A stretch of 64,000 bases of DNA from Candidatus Anaeroferrophillus wilburensis. Lineage in GTDB: Bacteria > Desulfobacterota > Anaeroferrophillalia > Anaeroferrophillales > Anaeroferrophillaceae. Within the stretch, counting starts at the first letter, position 1. Each line of letters starts with the position of its first letter. The notes under the pieces were generated by a model. The model did not search any database. It was not told the origin of the DNA and worked only from the letters and a program-made list of their open reading frames with translations. The translations under genes were made by a program, and so were the position numbers. Location of the stretch: assembly GCA_016934315.1 (NCBI GenBank), contig JAFGSY010000012.1:31349-95348 (forward strand), given 5' to 3'. Shown piece by piece: positions 31,021 through 38,867 of this stretch.

Positions 31021-31150
31021 TTTCACCGATCAAGTGAATCGGGCAGGAAAGACGGTATTTACAGGTTTCCTTCGGGTGGCGGCAGGCCAGCCCCTCTTTC
31101 ACTTCCAAAACATCACCAAACTTTTCGCAGGTGGCATAGCGGCGACCCAT
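31013..31150 (-). CDS. Small cysteine-rich protein of the corrinoid operon
   Basis: From the ATG at 31150 this gene encodes 45 residues with four cysteines (C8, C23, C30, C36) and several lysines and arginines. The spacing C-x6-C-x5-C suggests a metal site or disulphides, but I recognise no named family. It overlaps the cobQ start by eight bases in another frame, the same coupling used elsewhere in this operon, which supports it being real. A GTG 14 codons earlier would lengthen it. A role in corrinoid handling is only inferred from position. Confidence 0.6.
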   Translation of the reverse strand: MGRRYATCEKFGDVLEVKEGLACRHPKETCKYRLSCPIHLIGENE

Positions 31151-31388
31151 GATCCCACGCCGTTCATTATCCTCTTGCTCATTAATTTTCACCGGAAACT
31201 CCCAACAGCATAGCTTTAGACCACTTACCAATTTTCCGGAATCCAGGCAAGATGGTCTCCGCTGCCCTGGTCAAGGATGGAAAAAAACCAAGGCCAACCA
31301 CCAGATGACACGTTTACGGGTCAAGATACACACCCTGCTGGATAATAACAATGACTTTTTACGATGATCGCACCAGCCGGCGTCAAGG
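31151..31388. other. Intergenic gap inside the corrinoid operon (238 bp)
   Basis: This is the only long gap within the operon, between btuF and the small Cys-rich gene. I looked on the minus strand for a cobalamin riboswitch. Fragments resembling its boxes occur (GGAGACC, GGTGAAAA) but in the wrong order and without the other conserved parts. I see no promoter or terminator that stands out. Confidence 0.4.
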
Positions 31389-32291
31389 TCACCAGTGGGC
31401 GTCAGGGTGAAGAAGGCGGGCAATTTTTTCAAGTCCTGAAACAATGCGCGGCGAGGGCCGATCAACCAGATCAGCCTCGATAACATACACCCGGTTGAGG
31501 CGCACCGCCTCAATGGAACGCCACTTTTTCCAGGTTCCGGCAAAACGGCGATAATTGGTGGTGGGGGACATGGAAGAGATAATAATCACCTGGGGATTGT
31601 CAGCCAGAACCCGTTCGACGGAATAGCGGGGGTAGAGAACCGGATTATCCCTGGTCACCAGAATCCCCCCGGCCCGGCTAATCAGATCGGCGGCAAAGGT
31701 TTCGCCGTTGACTGAAACAATGGGATCCACCCCCACCTGGTAAAAAACCCGCTGTTTCGGCAGACGGGCAACCAGCCGTTCCACCTCACCGACCCGTTGC
31801 TTCATGGCCAGGATAACCTGCTGGGCCCGGGGCAGGGTGCCGGTTATTTCACCAAGATTGCTGATACTCTGATAAATCCCCTCGAGGTTTCGGGGGTTTA
31901 CCCGATATACGGGGATACCAAACCTCTTGAGGGAGGCAATGATTTTTTCCTGGCGGCCCTCAAGACTGGCAACCACCAGATCGGGCTGCAGGGAAAGGAT
32001 CTTTTCCAGATTCAGGCTGAAAAAGCTGCCGACCCGGGGTTTTTCCCTAGCGGCCGGCGGATAGGTGGCAAACTCGGTTACCCCGACGATCCGCTCGTCA
32101 AGATCAAGGGCAAAGAGAATTTCCGCCAGGCTGGGAACCAGCGAGATAATCCGCTGCGGTTCGCCGGGGACATCCACCTGATTGCCCAGTTCATCGAGAA
32201 CAGCAGCAGTCCCGACTGATGAAACCAGCAGCAGAAAACAGCTGCACAGCACCAGGAAAATACTCTTTTGGCAAAGGAGATAGTTCTTCAT
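31389..32291 (-). CDS. btuF: Corrinoid ABC transporter substrate-binding protein
   Basis: This periplasmic protein of the BtuF/FhuD fold has 300 residues from ATG 32291. A signal peptide (KNYLLCQKSIFLVLCSCFLLL) precedes VDVPGEPQRIISLVPSLAEILFAL, the usual opening of the domain, and later segments VGVDPIVSVNGETFAADLISRAGG and NPQVIIISS match the family. A TTG at 32330 that overlaps the upstream stop codon would also be in frame and might give translational coupling. The cysteines before the mature part leave a lipoprotein form open. Confidence 0.9.
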   Translation of the reverse strand: MKNYLLCQKSIFLVLCSCFLLLVSSVGTAAVLDELGNQVDVPGEPQRIISLVPSLAEILFALDLDERIVGVTEFATYPPAAREKPRVGSFFSLNLEKILSLQPDLVVASLEGRQEKIIASLKRFGIPVYRVNPRNLEGIYQSISNLGEITGTLPRAQQVILAMKQRVGEVERLVARLPKQRVFYQVGVDPIVSVNGETFAADLISRAGGILVTRDNPVLYPRYSVERVLADNPQVIIISSMSPTTNYRRFAGTWKKWRSIEAVRLNRVYVIEADLVDRPSPRIVSGLEKIARLLHPDAHW

Positions 32292-32326
32292 AGGATACAA
32301 AAAGGTTATCAAAACGGAGAGGGTGA

Positions 32327-33037
32327 TCAATGATGGGCAGATGCTTGATGAACAATGGTCAAACCGCTGCAGTACTGACCGGGGAAAACCGCATGCAGAC
32401 GGCCGATGACACTCCTGGTGATCAGTGGTCCCAAACCGTCAACACCAAAATCTTTCATCCGATAGAACCGATAATCAAGATCAAGAAAAGCCGGCCGGCT
32501 GGTACAGAGGGTGATGGCGTGGCAAATACCCCGTTTTTTCTGCGCCCGGCGGCCGGCAACGCCCATAACCTCCTCCAGGGTTGATGCAGGATAGAGTCCC
32601 CCGCCGGAGTCCCGCACCAATTCATGAACATCGTGATCTGCCACGGGCATCTGCGCCACCAGTGTGGCATAGTCCGGCTTGCTGATCACCAGGGCAGTCA
32701 GCCAGCGGCTATTCTGGCGCTGGTCACAGCCCTCTCCATGGGGCAGAAAAAAAACCAGATCATTCCAATACTTGGAGGATTCCACCGGCAACAGACGCAA
32801 CTCAGCGGCCACGTGCCTCGTTCTGAGCACCACCTGGCGGGGCTCAGCCCAGAATCGGGCTGCCAACTGCCCAAGCTGCTGCTCCTTTTCTTTGACCAAA
32901 GCCAAGGGCGGCGAAGCGGCCGGCAACTCCATGATAATCTGCCCCCCTTCCAGAGAAGCAGTCAACAGGTAGTCAAGGGCCTTGCCCAGCATCGGTTCCT
33001 GTACCTGAACAAAACTGATAAAGGCGGCAAGGGACAT
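32327..33037 (-). CDS. Unknown protein of the corrinoid operon
   Basis: This 236-residue protein is soluble, without signal peptide or membrane helix. I cannot assign it to a family. It has a His/Asp-rich patch ADHDVHELVRD around residues 132-142, a Gly-rich GGGLYPASTLEEVMG after it, and a C-terminal block ending GRLHAVFPGQYCSG. It does not show the motifs of CbiZ amidohydrolase. Its start coincides with the last base of btuR and its stop overlaps the alternative btuF start, so it is firmly inside the operon. A role in corrinoid salvage or remodelling is inferred from context only. Confidence 0.75.
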   Translation of the reverse strand: MSLAAFISFVQVQEPMLGKALDYLLTASLEGGQIIMELPAASPPLALVKEKEQQLGQLAARFWAEPRQVVLRTRHVAAELRLLPVESSKYWNDLVFFLPHGEGCDQRQNSRWLTALVISKPDYATLVAQMPVADHDVHELVRDSGGGLYPASTLEEVMGVAGRRAQKKRGICHAITLCTSRPAFLDLDYRFYRMKDFGVDGLGPLITRSVIGRLHAVFPGQYCSGLTIVHQASAHH

Positions 33038-33573
33038 CAGAATTCTATCCCGCGCTGGGCGGTTATCCCCTCCTGATATGGATGTTTGATCTCTTTCATT
33101 TCAGTAACAAGATCAGCCAGCTCGATAATTTCCGGCGGGGCATCACGGCCGGTAAGAATAACATGGAGATAGGCAGGTTTCTTTTTCAAAGTTGCCACCA
33201 CCCGCTCAACCGGCAGCAGCTTATAGGCAAGAGCATAATTGACTTCATCACAAATAACCAGGTCGTAGGCTCCGGAAAAGATCGCCTCTTCACATTTCTG
33301 CCAGATATGTTCGGCCAGGTCACAGTCCGCCGCTTCCGGCTCGGCCGCCCCAAGCTTGAGAAATCCGGTCCCCATGGGCGTAATAGTCAGGTTGTCAAAC
33401 TTTTTTGCCGCCTCCAACTCACCATATTTCCACGAGCCCTTGATAAACTGGATGACGATGATATGAAAACCATGGCCGGCGGCACGAAACGCCGTTCCCA
33501 GTGCGGCAGTCGTTTTGCCCTTGCCATGGCCGGTATTGACAACGATTAGGCCTTTGCGTTTTTCCTTACCCAT
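33037..33573 (-). CDS. btuR: Corrinoid adenosyltransferase
   Basis: BtuR/CobA adds the 5'-deoxyadenosyl group of ATP to cob(I)alamin. From ATG 33573 the protein has 178 residues with the P-loop GHGKGKTT at about 15-22, FIKGSWKYGE, and VICDEVNYALAY, the family's Walker B-like segment. The longer frame to 33630 is rejected because the family begins near the P-loop strand. It is the first gene of the corrinoid operon. No cobalamin riboswitch is visible upstream. Confidence 0.94.
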   Translation of the reverse strand: MGKEKRKGLIVVNTGHGKGKTTAALGTAFRAAGHGFHIIVIQFIKGSWKYGELEAAKKFDNLTITPMGTGFLKLGAAEPEAADCDLAEHIWQKCEEAIFSGAYDLVICDEVNYALAYKLLPVERVVATLKKKPAYLHVILTGRDAPPEIIELADLVTEMKEIKHPYQEGITAQRGIEF

Positions 33574-33611
33574 AGTGCCCAGCAATCCTTTCCAGCAATA
33601 TTTTTCGGCGA

Positions 33612-33640
33612 ACCTTAAACTGACCCTCAAACTTTGTCAA
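33612..33640 (-). promoter_or_regulatory. Weak candidate promoter for the corrinoid operon
   Basis: On the minus strand TTGACA (33635-33640) is followed after 17 bases by TAAGGT (33612-33617). The -35 is perfect but the -10 poor. It lies in the gap between hemW and btuR. Confidence 0.3.
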
Positions 33641-33718
33641 CAAAAATTGGCCCCGGCAAACCCTTTGCAACCTGCCGCCACGATTGAAGAATTTCACCTG
33701 CATGCAGCAGGGGTCACT

Positions 33719-34927
33719 TCAGGCAAGAACCTCAAGGGCAATTTCATCGGCAAGCAGCAGACCGCGTCCTGTCAAGCGCAGTCGATGATCGGCAGCTTTC
33801 AGCAGCCCGACCTCGATCAGCGGCTGCAGCCTTTGCAGGAGGTCTGCCACCAGCATGTAATCATACTCAGCGGCAACCTCTTCCAGATCAACTCCCTTGA
33901 TGAGCCGCAGCCCCATGATGATCCGCTCGGCAAACGAACTTTCATAGGAAATGCAATCGATTGCTGCCGGGGCACTATCGTCTCCCGCCGGCAGCGGTTT
34001 CCTGAAAGCAGTCATATATGCCACCACCTCCAGGCCATACATAGTGCGGACTGCCCAGCATTGCACATCCCGTTTCACCCGCCGTGACGACCAGGCACCA
34101 GCCCCCAGGCCCCAGTAATCATCCAAATTCCAGTAGGCTTGATTATGGCGCGAGGCAAACCCTGTGCGGGCATAGTTCGAAATTTCATACCGACGATAAC
34201 CCCGCCGATCAAGAACCGTGTTCACCTCCTCCATGAACCCGGCCTGCAGATCCAGGCCCACCGGCACAACGGTTCCCGCGGCAACTGCCTGCCCCAGTGG
34301 TGTTTCCGGCTCGATGCTCAGACAGTAAGCAGCGATATGGGCTGCACCCAAGCTACTGATCTGCTCAAGATCACCGTGAAGAGCGTCGATGGTCTGTCCC
34401 GGATATGCGTAGATCAGATCAAGACTCAGATTGTCAACTCCGCAGTGCTGCAGTTCGGCCACCGCCTGCAGGCCATCAGCAACAGTATGACAACGACCGA
34501 GAAGCTTCAGACCCTGATCGGTAAAGGTTTGCAGCCCCAAACTGAAGCGGTTGATGCCGACGGCCAGATAAGCCTTGATTTTTTCTCTGGTGAGGGTTGC
34601 CGGATTTGCCTCAAGGGTTATTTCGGCCCCTTCAACAACAGTGAACCGGGAAAAAAGACGGGCAAAAAAGCCTTCGTAAAACGCCGGAGAAAGGAGGCTG
34701 GGGGTACCGCCCCCCACATAGATGCTCTTGATGGGCCGACCGGACCAGCAGGCGGCCCCGGCAGCCAGCTCATTGAGAACCGCCTGGAGATAGGCACCTT
34801 CCGGCACCGGATCAATAACAGAGGAGGTAAACGAACAGTATCCGCACCGGGAAAGGCAGAAAGGGATATGCAGATAGAGTGAAAAACCGGAAGCGGGCAA
34901 CGCGCGGCTATTGTTCTCCGGAAACAC
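33719..34927 (-). CDS. hemW: Haem chaperone HemW (radical SAM)
   Basis: HemW is a radical SAM relative of HemN that binds and delivers haem rather than oxidising coproporphyrinogen. The 402-residue protein has the cluster motif C24-x3-C28-x2-C31 in HIPFCLSRCGYCSF, the VGGGTPS segment, and the HemW-specific RHNQAYW. It has CLSRC-YC and not the extra cysteine of HemN. Its start lies inside the 3' end of the IclR gene (20-base overlap). Confidence 0.93.
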   Translation of the reverse strand: MFPENNSRALPASGFSLYLHIPFCLSRCGYCSFTSSVIDPVPEGAYLQAVLNELAAGAACWSGRPIKSIYVGGGTPSLLSPAFYEGFFARLFSRFTVVEGAEITLEANPATLTREKIKAYLAVGINRFSLGLQTFTDQGLKLLGRCHTVADGLQAVAELQHCGVDNLSLDLIYAYPGQTIDALHGDLEQISSLGAAHIAAYCLSIEPETPLGQAVAAGTVVPVGLDLQAGFMEEVNTVLDRRGYRRYEISNYARTGFASRHNQAYWNLDDYWGLGAGAWSSRRVKRDVQCWAVRTMYGLEVVAYMTAFRKPLPAGDDSAPAAIDCISYESSFAERIIMGLRLIKGVDLEEVAAEYDYMLVADLLQRLQPLIEVGLLKAADHRLRLTGRGLLLADEIALEVLA

Positions 34928-35717
34928 TTAAAGCAACTTCATAACCCAGCCGCCGGGAGATATCGGCCGCTGATTTTTTTACCGCCGGGGCAATATCGTT
35001 GATAATCCGCTCCTCAGTCAAACGAAAGGAAGGACCGGAAACACTGATTCCTGCCACCACCCGCTTGGTGTAATCACGAATCGGGGCACCAACACATTTG
35101 ACATCCAGATCGTATTCTTCGTCATCAACGGCATAGCCCTGAACACGCACCTGTTCCAGCTCCAGCAGCAGATCATCCTTGTTTTTGACCGAGTTTTCTG
35201 TACAGCATTCCCATTCCTTGACAGACGGCAGAATCTTATCCAATTCCCCCAGGTTGAGATAGGCAATCTGGGCTTTGCCGATGGCTGAACACCAGACCGG
35301 CAGCTGGGAGCCGACCCGGGACACCACCCGGACCGCCTGATTCGACTCCACCACGTCGAGATAGACAACATTGCTGCCGCGGATGACCCCGACATACGCA
35401 TTTTCCTGCAGATCTTCACATAAACGCTCCATAATCGGGTGCGCCTGACGCAAAACCCCCATCTGCTTGATAAAGGTCTGCCCCAGCTCCAGACTTTTTA
35501 TCCCCAGTCGGTAGTTCTCCGTCACCCGGTTCTGTTCTATATAGCCCTTTTCCTCCAGCGTTGCCAGCAAGCGAAAGACATTATTCTTATGGAGTTTCAA
35601 CCGCTTGCTGAGCTCGGTAACACCCAGTTCATCAACGTCACCACTGAACTCTTCCAGCAGTGACAGGGCATGGGCAACCGCCTGTATGGTATAATTCGAT
35701 TTTTCCCTTTTAATCAT
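34908..35717 (-). CDS. IclR-family transcriptional regulator
   Basis: This 269-residue protein has an N-terminal winged helix-turn-helix (about 8-70; LGVTELSKRLKLHKNNVFRL) and a C-terminal GAF-like effector domain with GAPIRDYTKRVVAGISVSGP, typical of IclR. Such proteins bind small carbon acids and often repress nearby catabolic genes. The genes around it (hemW, pdxA) give no clear target. Its own promoter carries a dyad over the expected transcription start, pointing to autoregulation. Confidence 0.93.
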   Translation of the reverse strand: MIKREKSNYTIQAVAHALSLLEEFSGDVDELGVTELSKRLKLHKNNVFRLLATLEEKGYIEQNRVTENYRLGIKSLELGQTFIKQMGVLRQAHPIMERLCEDLQENAYVGVIRGSNVVYLDVVESNQAVRVVSRVGSQLPVWCSAIGKAQIAYLNLGELDKILPSVKEWECCTENSVKNKDDLLLELEQVRVQGYAVDDEEYDLDVKCVGAPIRDYTKRVVAGISVSGPSFRLTEERIINDIAPAVKKSAADISRRLGYEVALSVSGEQ

Positions 35718-35771
35718 GACTACTCACCATCTCCTGGTCACGATTTTCAACTACAATAAAACCCTTTTATC

Positions 35772-35786
35772 CAGAAAGTGCTTCTG
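35772..35786. promoter_or_regulatory. Dyad over the IclR transcription start, possible operator
   Basis: CAGAAAGTGCTTCTG has 5-bp perfect arms (CAGAA and TTCTG) around 5 bases. It directly abuts the -10 box of the IclR promoter on the downstream side, so a bound protein would block initiation. IclR operators are commonly palindromes of about 15 bp. Confidence 0.45.
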
Positions 35787-35815
35787 AGAATAAAATAGCG
35801 TTAGATAATTGTCAA
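35787..35815 (-). promoter_or_regulatory. Sigma-70 promoter for the IclR gene
   Basis: On the minus strand TTGACA (35810-35815), a 17-base spacer and TATTCT (35787-35792) precede the IclR gene by about 70 bases. It lies between pdxA and the regulator and would also read hemW. Confidence 0.6.
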
Positions 35816-35845
35816 GGAAATTTTATCAGCTAATCCAACATATTT

Positions 35846-36904
35846 TCATATTTGTTGCTTACGACCCATTTTATTTTTCTTCTCCTGGAAAGACTGCAAA
35901 TCAAACGCTAAACGGATGGATGCCAGCATGCTTGAACAGTCGGCAAGATTTTTACCGGCAATATCAAACGCTGTCCCATGATCTACGGAAGTCCTGATGA
36001 AAGGAAGGCCAAGGGTAAGCTGAACCCCATCGGCAAAATGGAGCAGCTTGAAAGGAATCAGACCCTGATCATGATACAAGGCAACCACCGCATCATACTC
36101 ACCTGCCACCGCCCGGTGAAACAGGACATCCGCTGGCACCGGGCCTTCAATTGCCAGCCCCTGTCGGGACAGAAAACGGATTACCGGCGCGATGACCTGC
36201 TCCTCTTCATCGCCAAACGCCCCACCCTCACCGGCATGGGGGTTTAATGCGGCCACCGCTATGGGTTTTCCCCTGCCGGCACCGACCCGCTGCCAGAAAT
36301 CATGGAACAGGACAATTTTGCGCCGCAGGAGGTCACCATGCAGCTGGGCGGCAACCTGGGATAGAGGCAGATGGGTGGTCACCAGAACAACTTTCAAACG
36401 AGACCCCCAAAACATCATCGCCACTTCGGGACTGCCGGACAGTTTTTTGAGTATTTCAGTGTGTCCCGCATAAGACAGGCCGGCCACATGGAGCGACCGT
36501 TTGGCCAGCGGGGCAGTGACCAGACCAGCAGTCCGACCGGCCATGGCCAGTTCAACAGCCTTTTTGACGTAGCTGAAAGCGGCCATGCCGTAGACGCCAT
36601 GGTTCACCCCAAGCGGAAGGTCCGGCAGCAGCCCTTCAAGCGGATTCAGCACCGGCACCATGATCGCCGGCGAGCGCCGGGACAGCGGTGCATGCTCCCG
36701 GCCAGCCTGCACAAAACTGATCTGTTCGTGACAGCCAAGGTTTTGCGCTGTTTTGTTGAGCCGCGCCTGATCACCAATCAGCAGCAACCGACGGCGCTCG
36801 GCAGGAGCCAGTGCCAACCAAGATTTCACCACAATCTCCGGGCCGATACCGGCCGGATCTCCCATGGTCACCGCCAGGACATCAGGGGTAATCATTCTCT
36901 CCAT
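35846..36904 (-). CDS. pdxA: 4-hydroxythreonine-4-phosphate dehydrogenase
   Basis: PdxA oxidises 4-phosphohydroxy-threonine in the DXP-dependent pyridoxal phosphate pathway. The 352-residue protein has LAVTMGDPAGIGPEI at the start, the metal-binding histidines in YAGHTEIL and ALYHDQGLIPFK, and ALNPHAGEGG. A PdxA2 paralogue acting on other hydroxy-acid phosphates cannot be excluded by eye. The ATG at 36904 has AAGGGAA upstream. The gene is divergent from the UbiA-family gene. Confidence 0.94.
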   Translation of the reverse strand: MERMITPDVLAVTMGDPAGIGPEIVVKSWLALAPAERRRLLLIGDQARLNKTAQNLGCHEQISFVQAGREHAPLSRRSPAIMVPVLNPLEGLLPDLPLGVNHGVYGMAAFSYVKKAVELAMAGRTAGLVTAPLAKRSLHVAGLSYAGHTEILKKLSGSPEVAMMFWGSRLKVVLVTTHLPLSQVAAQLHGDLLRRKIVLFHDFWQRVGAGRGKPIAVAALNPHAGEGGAFGDEEEQVIAPVIRFLSRQGLAIEGPVPADVLFHRAVAGEYDAVVALYHDQGLIPFKLLHFADGVQLTLGLPFIRTSVDHGTAFDIAGKNLADCSSMLASIRLAFDLQSFQEKKNKMGRKQQI

Positions 36905-37017
36905 AGAAATTCCCTTGCATCAACGTCGTTCTTGAGGTAAACAATTTTTCACGGCACCACGTTCTAAGAACTTGGCAAAAGGTTGACAACCAGCAATTTT
37001 CGGTACCCATCCTGGTT

Positions 37018-37914
37018 ATGAAAAAACATCAACTGAAGAGATACAGTCAACACCTCCGTCAACGACTACAAGTTTTTCTTGAGTTGGTCAAGTTTTCCCA
37101 CACAATCTTTGCTCTGCCATTCGCCCTGATGGGGGCACTGCTGGCCGCCGGCGGCCTGCCGGCGGGCGGGCAGCTTTGCTGGATCATCATCGCCATGGTC
37201 GGCGCCCGCACCGGGGCCATGGGAACGAACCGCCTGCTGGACTACCGGATTGACGCACTGAACCCACGCACTAAAAACCGGCCGCTGCCTGCCGGTCAGG
37301 TAGGATTATGTCAGGTTCTGCTGCTGATCATCGGCAGCTACGGCATTTTTGTTCTGGCCGCCAGCCAGCTCAACCATCTCTGTTTCATGCTCAGCCCCTA
37401 TGTCATCATCATCCTCTCCGCCTACTCGCTGGCCAAGCGATACACCGTTTATACCCACTACATTCTCGGCTTCAGCCTCGGCATTTCACCCATTGGAGCC
37501 TGGATCGCGGTCACCGGCAGCCTGGCGCTTCCGCCGATCTTCCTCGGATTGGCAGTTCTCTGCTGGGTCACCGGGTTTGACCTGCTCTACGCACTCCAGG
37601 ATATCACCTTTGACCAGAAAACCGGGCTTTTCTCCCTGCCGGCCAAGATCGGCGTAGACGCGACCCTGTTGCTGGCCAAACGGCTTCACCTGATCATGCT
37701 GGCACTGCTATTGCTGGTCTTTTTGGCATCACCCCATGTGGGCTGGCTCTATCTCGTCGGGCTGCTGCTTGTCGCCGGCCTCCTCCACCATGAACATCAG
37801 CTGCTTTCACCTACGGATCTCTCACGGATAGATGCTGCTTTTTTTACCGTCAACGGCTACATCAGCATTTCCCTTTTCGTCGTTACTGCCATTGACGTCC
37901 TGTTCCTCCATTAG
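37018..37914 (+). CDS. UbiA-family prenyltransferase (quinone biosynthesis)
   Basis: This 298-residue membrane protein has the two Asp-rich motifs of the UbiA family: NRLLDYRID near residue 65, and DLLYALQDITFD near 190. It attaches a polyprenyl chain to an aromatic acceptor. The gene is close to a polyprenyl diphosphate synthase at 41171, which fits menaquinone or ubiquinone synthesis. In anaerobic Desulfobacterota this type usually serves menaquinone synthesis via futalosine (MqnP), but the acceptor is not shown. The ATG has no good ribosome site. Confidence 0.88.
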   Translation: MKKHQLKRYSQHLRQRLQVFLELVKFSHTIFALPFALMGALLAAGGLPAGGQLCWIIIAMVGARTGAMGTNRLLDYRIDALNPRTKNRPLPAGQVGLCQVLLLIIGSYGIFVLAASQLNHLCFMLSPYVIIILSAYSLAKRYTVYTHYILGFSLGISPIGAWIAVTGSLALPPIFLGLAVLCWVTGFDLLYALQDITFDQKTGLFSLPAKIGVDATLLLAKRLHLIMLALLLLVFLASPHVGWLYLVGLLLVAGLLHHEHQLLSPTDLSRIDAAFFTVNGYISISLFVVTAIDVLFLH

Positions 37915-37938
37915 CCGTTGTCGTCCAGGATAAACACC

Positions 37939-38739
37939 ATGCTTATCACCCTGCTGACCGACTTTGGCAGCCAGAGCCCCTATGTTGCCATGTTAAAGGG
38001 GTTGGCGCTGCGTTCTGCACCAACAGTACAGATCATCGACATCAGCCATGCCGTCCAACCCGGCAACAGCCAGGAAGGACAGTTTCTGCTCAACTACTGC
38101 TGCCCCACATTTCCAGCCCATGCCGTGCACCTGGCGGTTGTTGATCCGGGTGTGGGCACCGGACGCCGAGCCCTGGCGATCCAGACGGCCGCCGGTTTTT
38201 TTGTCGGCCCAGACAACGGAATTTTCACCTGCATGCAGGAACGGGCAACAGCCATCCATGAGATCAGCAATCCAGCAATTATTTCTCCTACACCGGCGCC
38301 CACGTTTCACGGCCGGGACATCTTTCTGCCAGCCGCCCTGCATCTGGCGGCTGACCGACCGATCGGCGAACTGGGGCCTCCGGTTGGCCCCGCAGCCCTG
38401 ATTTCAACCCCCCTGCCGGAACCGGTCGTCAACGATCGATCAATCCATGGCACCGTCATCTATGGTGACCATTTCGGCAACCTGATCACGAATATCACCT
38501 GTGCAAGCGTAACATCTTCCCCCCGCTTCCACTGCCGGTTCGGCGACTGGCACACTAACACCCTGACCTCCACCTATGGCATGGTCCAGCCGCAGACCAC
38601 CATCTTGACCTGCAGCAGCTTCGGGCTGCTGGAAATTGCCGTCAACGGCGGCTCCGCTGCCGAACGGTTTCGTATTGACCGACACTGCCCGACCGACTGT
38701 CCGATCACTATTCAGTTCGATACCACCCCTGGTCGGTAA
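37939..38739 (+). CDS. SAM hydrolase / SAM hydroxide adenosyltransferase (DUF62)
   Basis: From ATG 37939, preceded by AGGA, the protein has 266 residues. LLTDFG at the start, VVDPGVGTGRR, GPDNGIF and HGRDIF are the conserved blocks of the SAM_adeno_trans family. Members split SAM to adenosine and methionine using water; fluorinases are their relatives. The physiological role in bacteria is not settled. The gene follows the prenyltransferase closely and ends at a strong terminator. Confidence 0.92.
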   Translation: MLITLLTDFGSQSPYVAMLKGLALRSAPTVQIIDISHAVQPGNSQEGQFLLNYCCPTFPAHAVHLAVVDPGVGTGRRALAIQTAAGFFVGPDNGIFTCMQERATAIHEISNPAIISPTPAPTFHGRDIFLPAALHLAADRPIGELGPPVGPAALISTPLPEPVVNDRSIHGTVIYGDHFGNLITNITCASVTSSPRFHCRFGDWHTNTLTSTYGMVQPQTTILTCSSFGLLEIAVNGGSAAERFRIDRHCPTDCPITIQFDTTPGR

Positions 38740-38750
38740 AAGGCACTACT

Positions 38751-38784
38751 GCAAGGCAAAAGCAGTTGCCTTGCCCCCTTTTTT
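38751..38784 (+). terminator. Rho-independent terminator after the SAM hydrolase gene
   Basis: GCAAGGCAA (38751-38759) pairs perfectly with TTGCCTTGC (38766-38774) over a 6-base loop; four Cs and six Ts (38779-38784) follow. Confidence 0.85.
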
Positions 38785-38867
38785 ATGATAGAGCGGGCTC
38801 GACTGGTGCCTGTTTACCAACCCGGGAACCGTCAATCCAGAAAAATACCCTAAAGAGTGAGGAAGTC

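Noticed and set aside
31151..31388. Cobalamin riboswitch in the corrinoid operon gap
   Set aside because: Fragments like GGAGACC and GGTGAAAA occur, but in the wrong order and without the remaining conserved boxes.
33574..33718. Cobalamin riboswitch upstream of btuR
   Set aside because: A GGTGAAA is present but no B12 box or matching stems follow, and the gap is too short for the full aptamer plus expression platform.
36961..37017. TTGACA at 36983 as a promoter for the UbiA-family gene
   Set aside because: No acceptable -10 box lies 15-19 bases downstream before the ATG.
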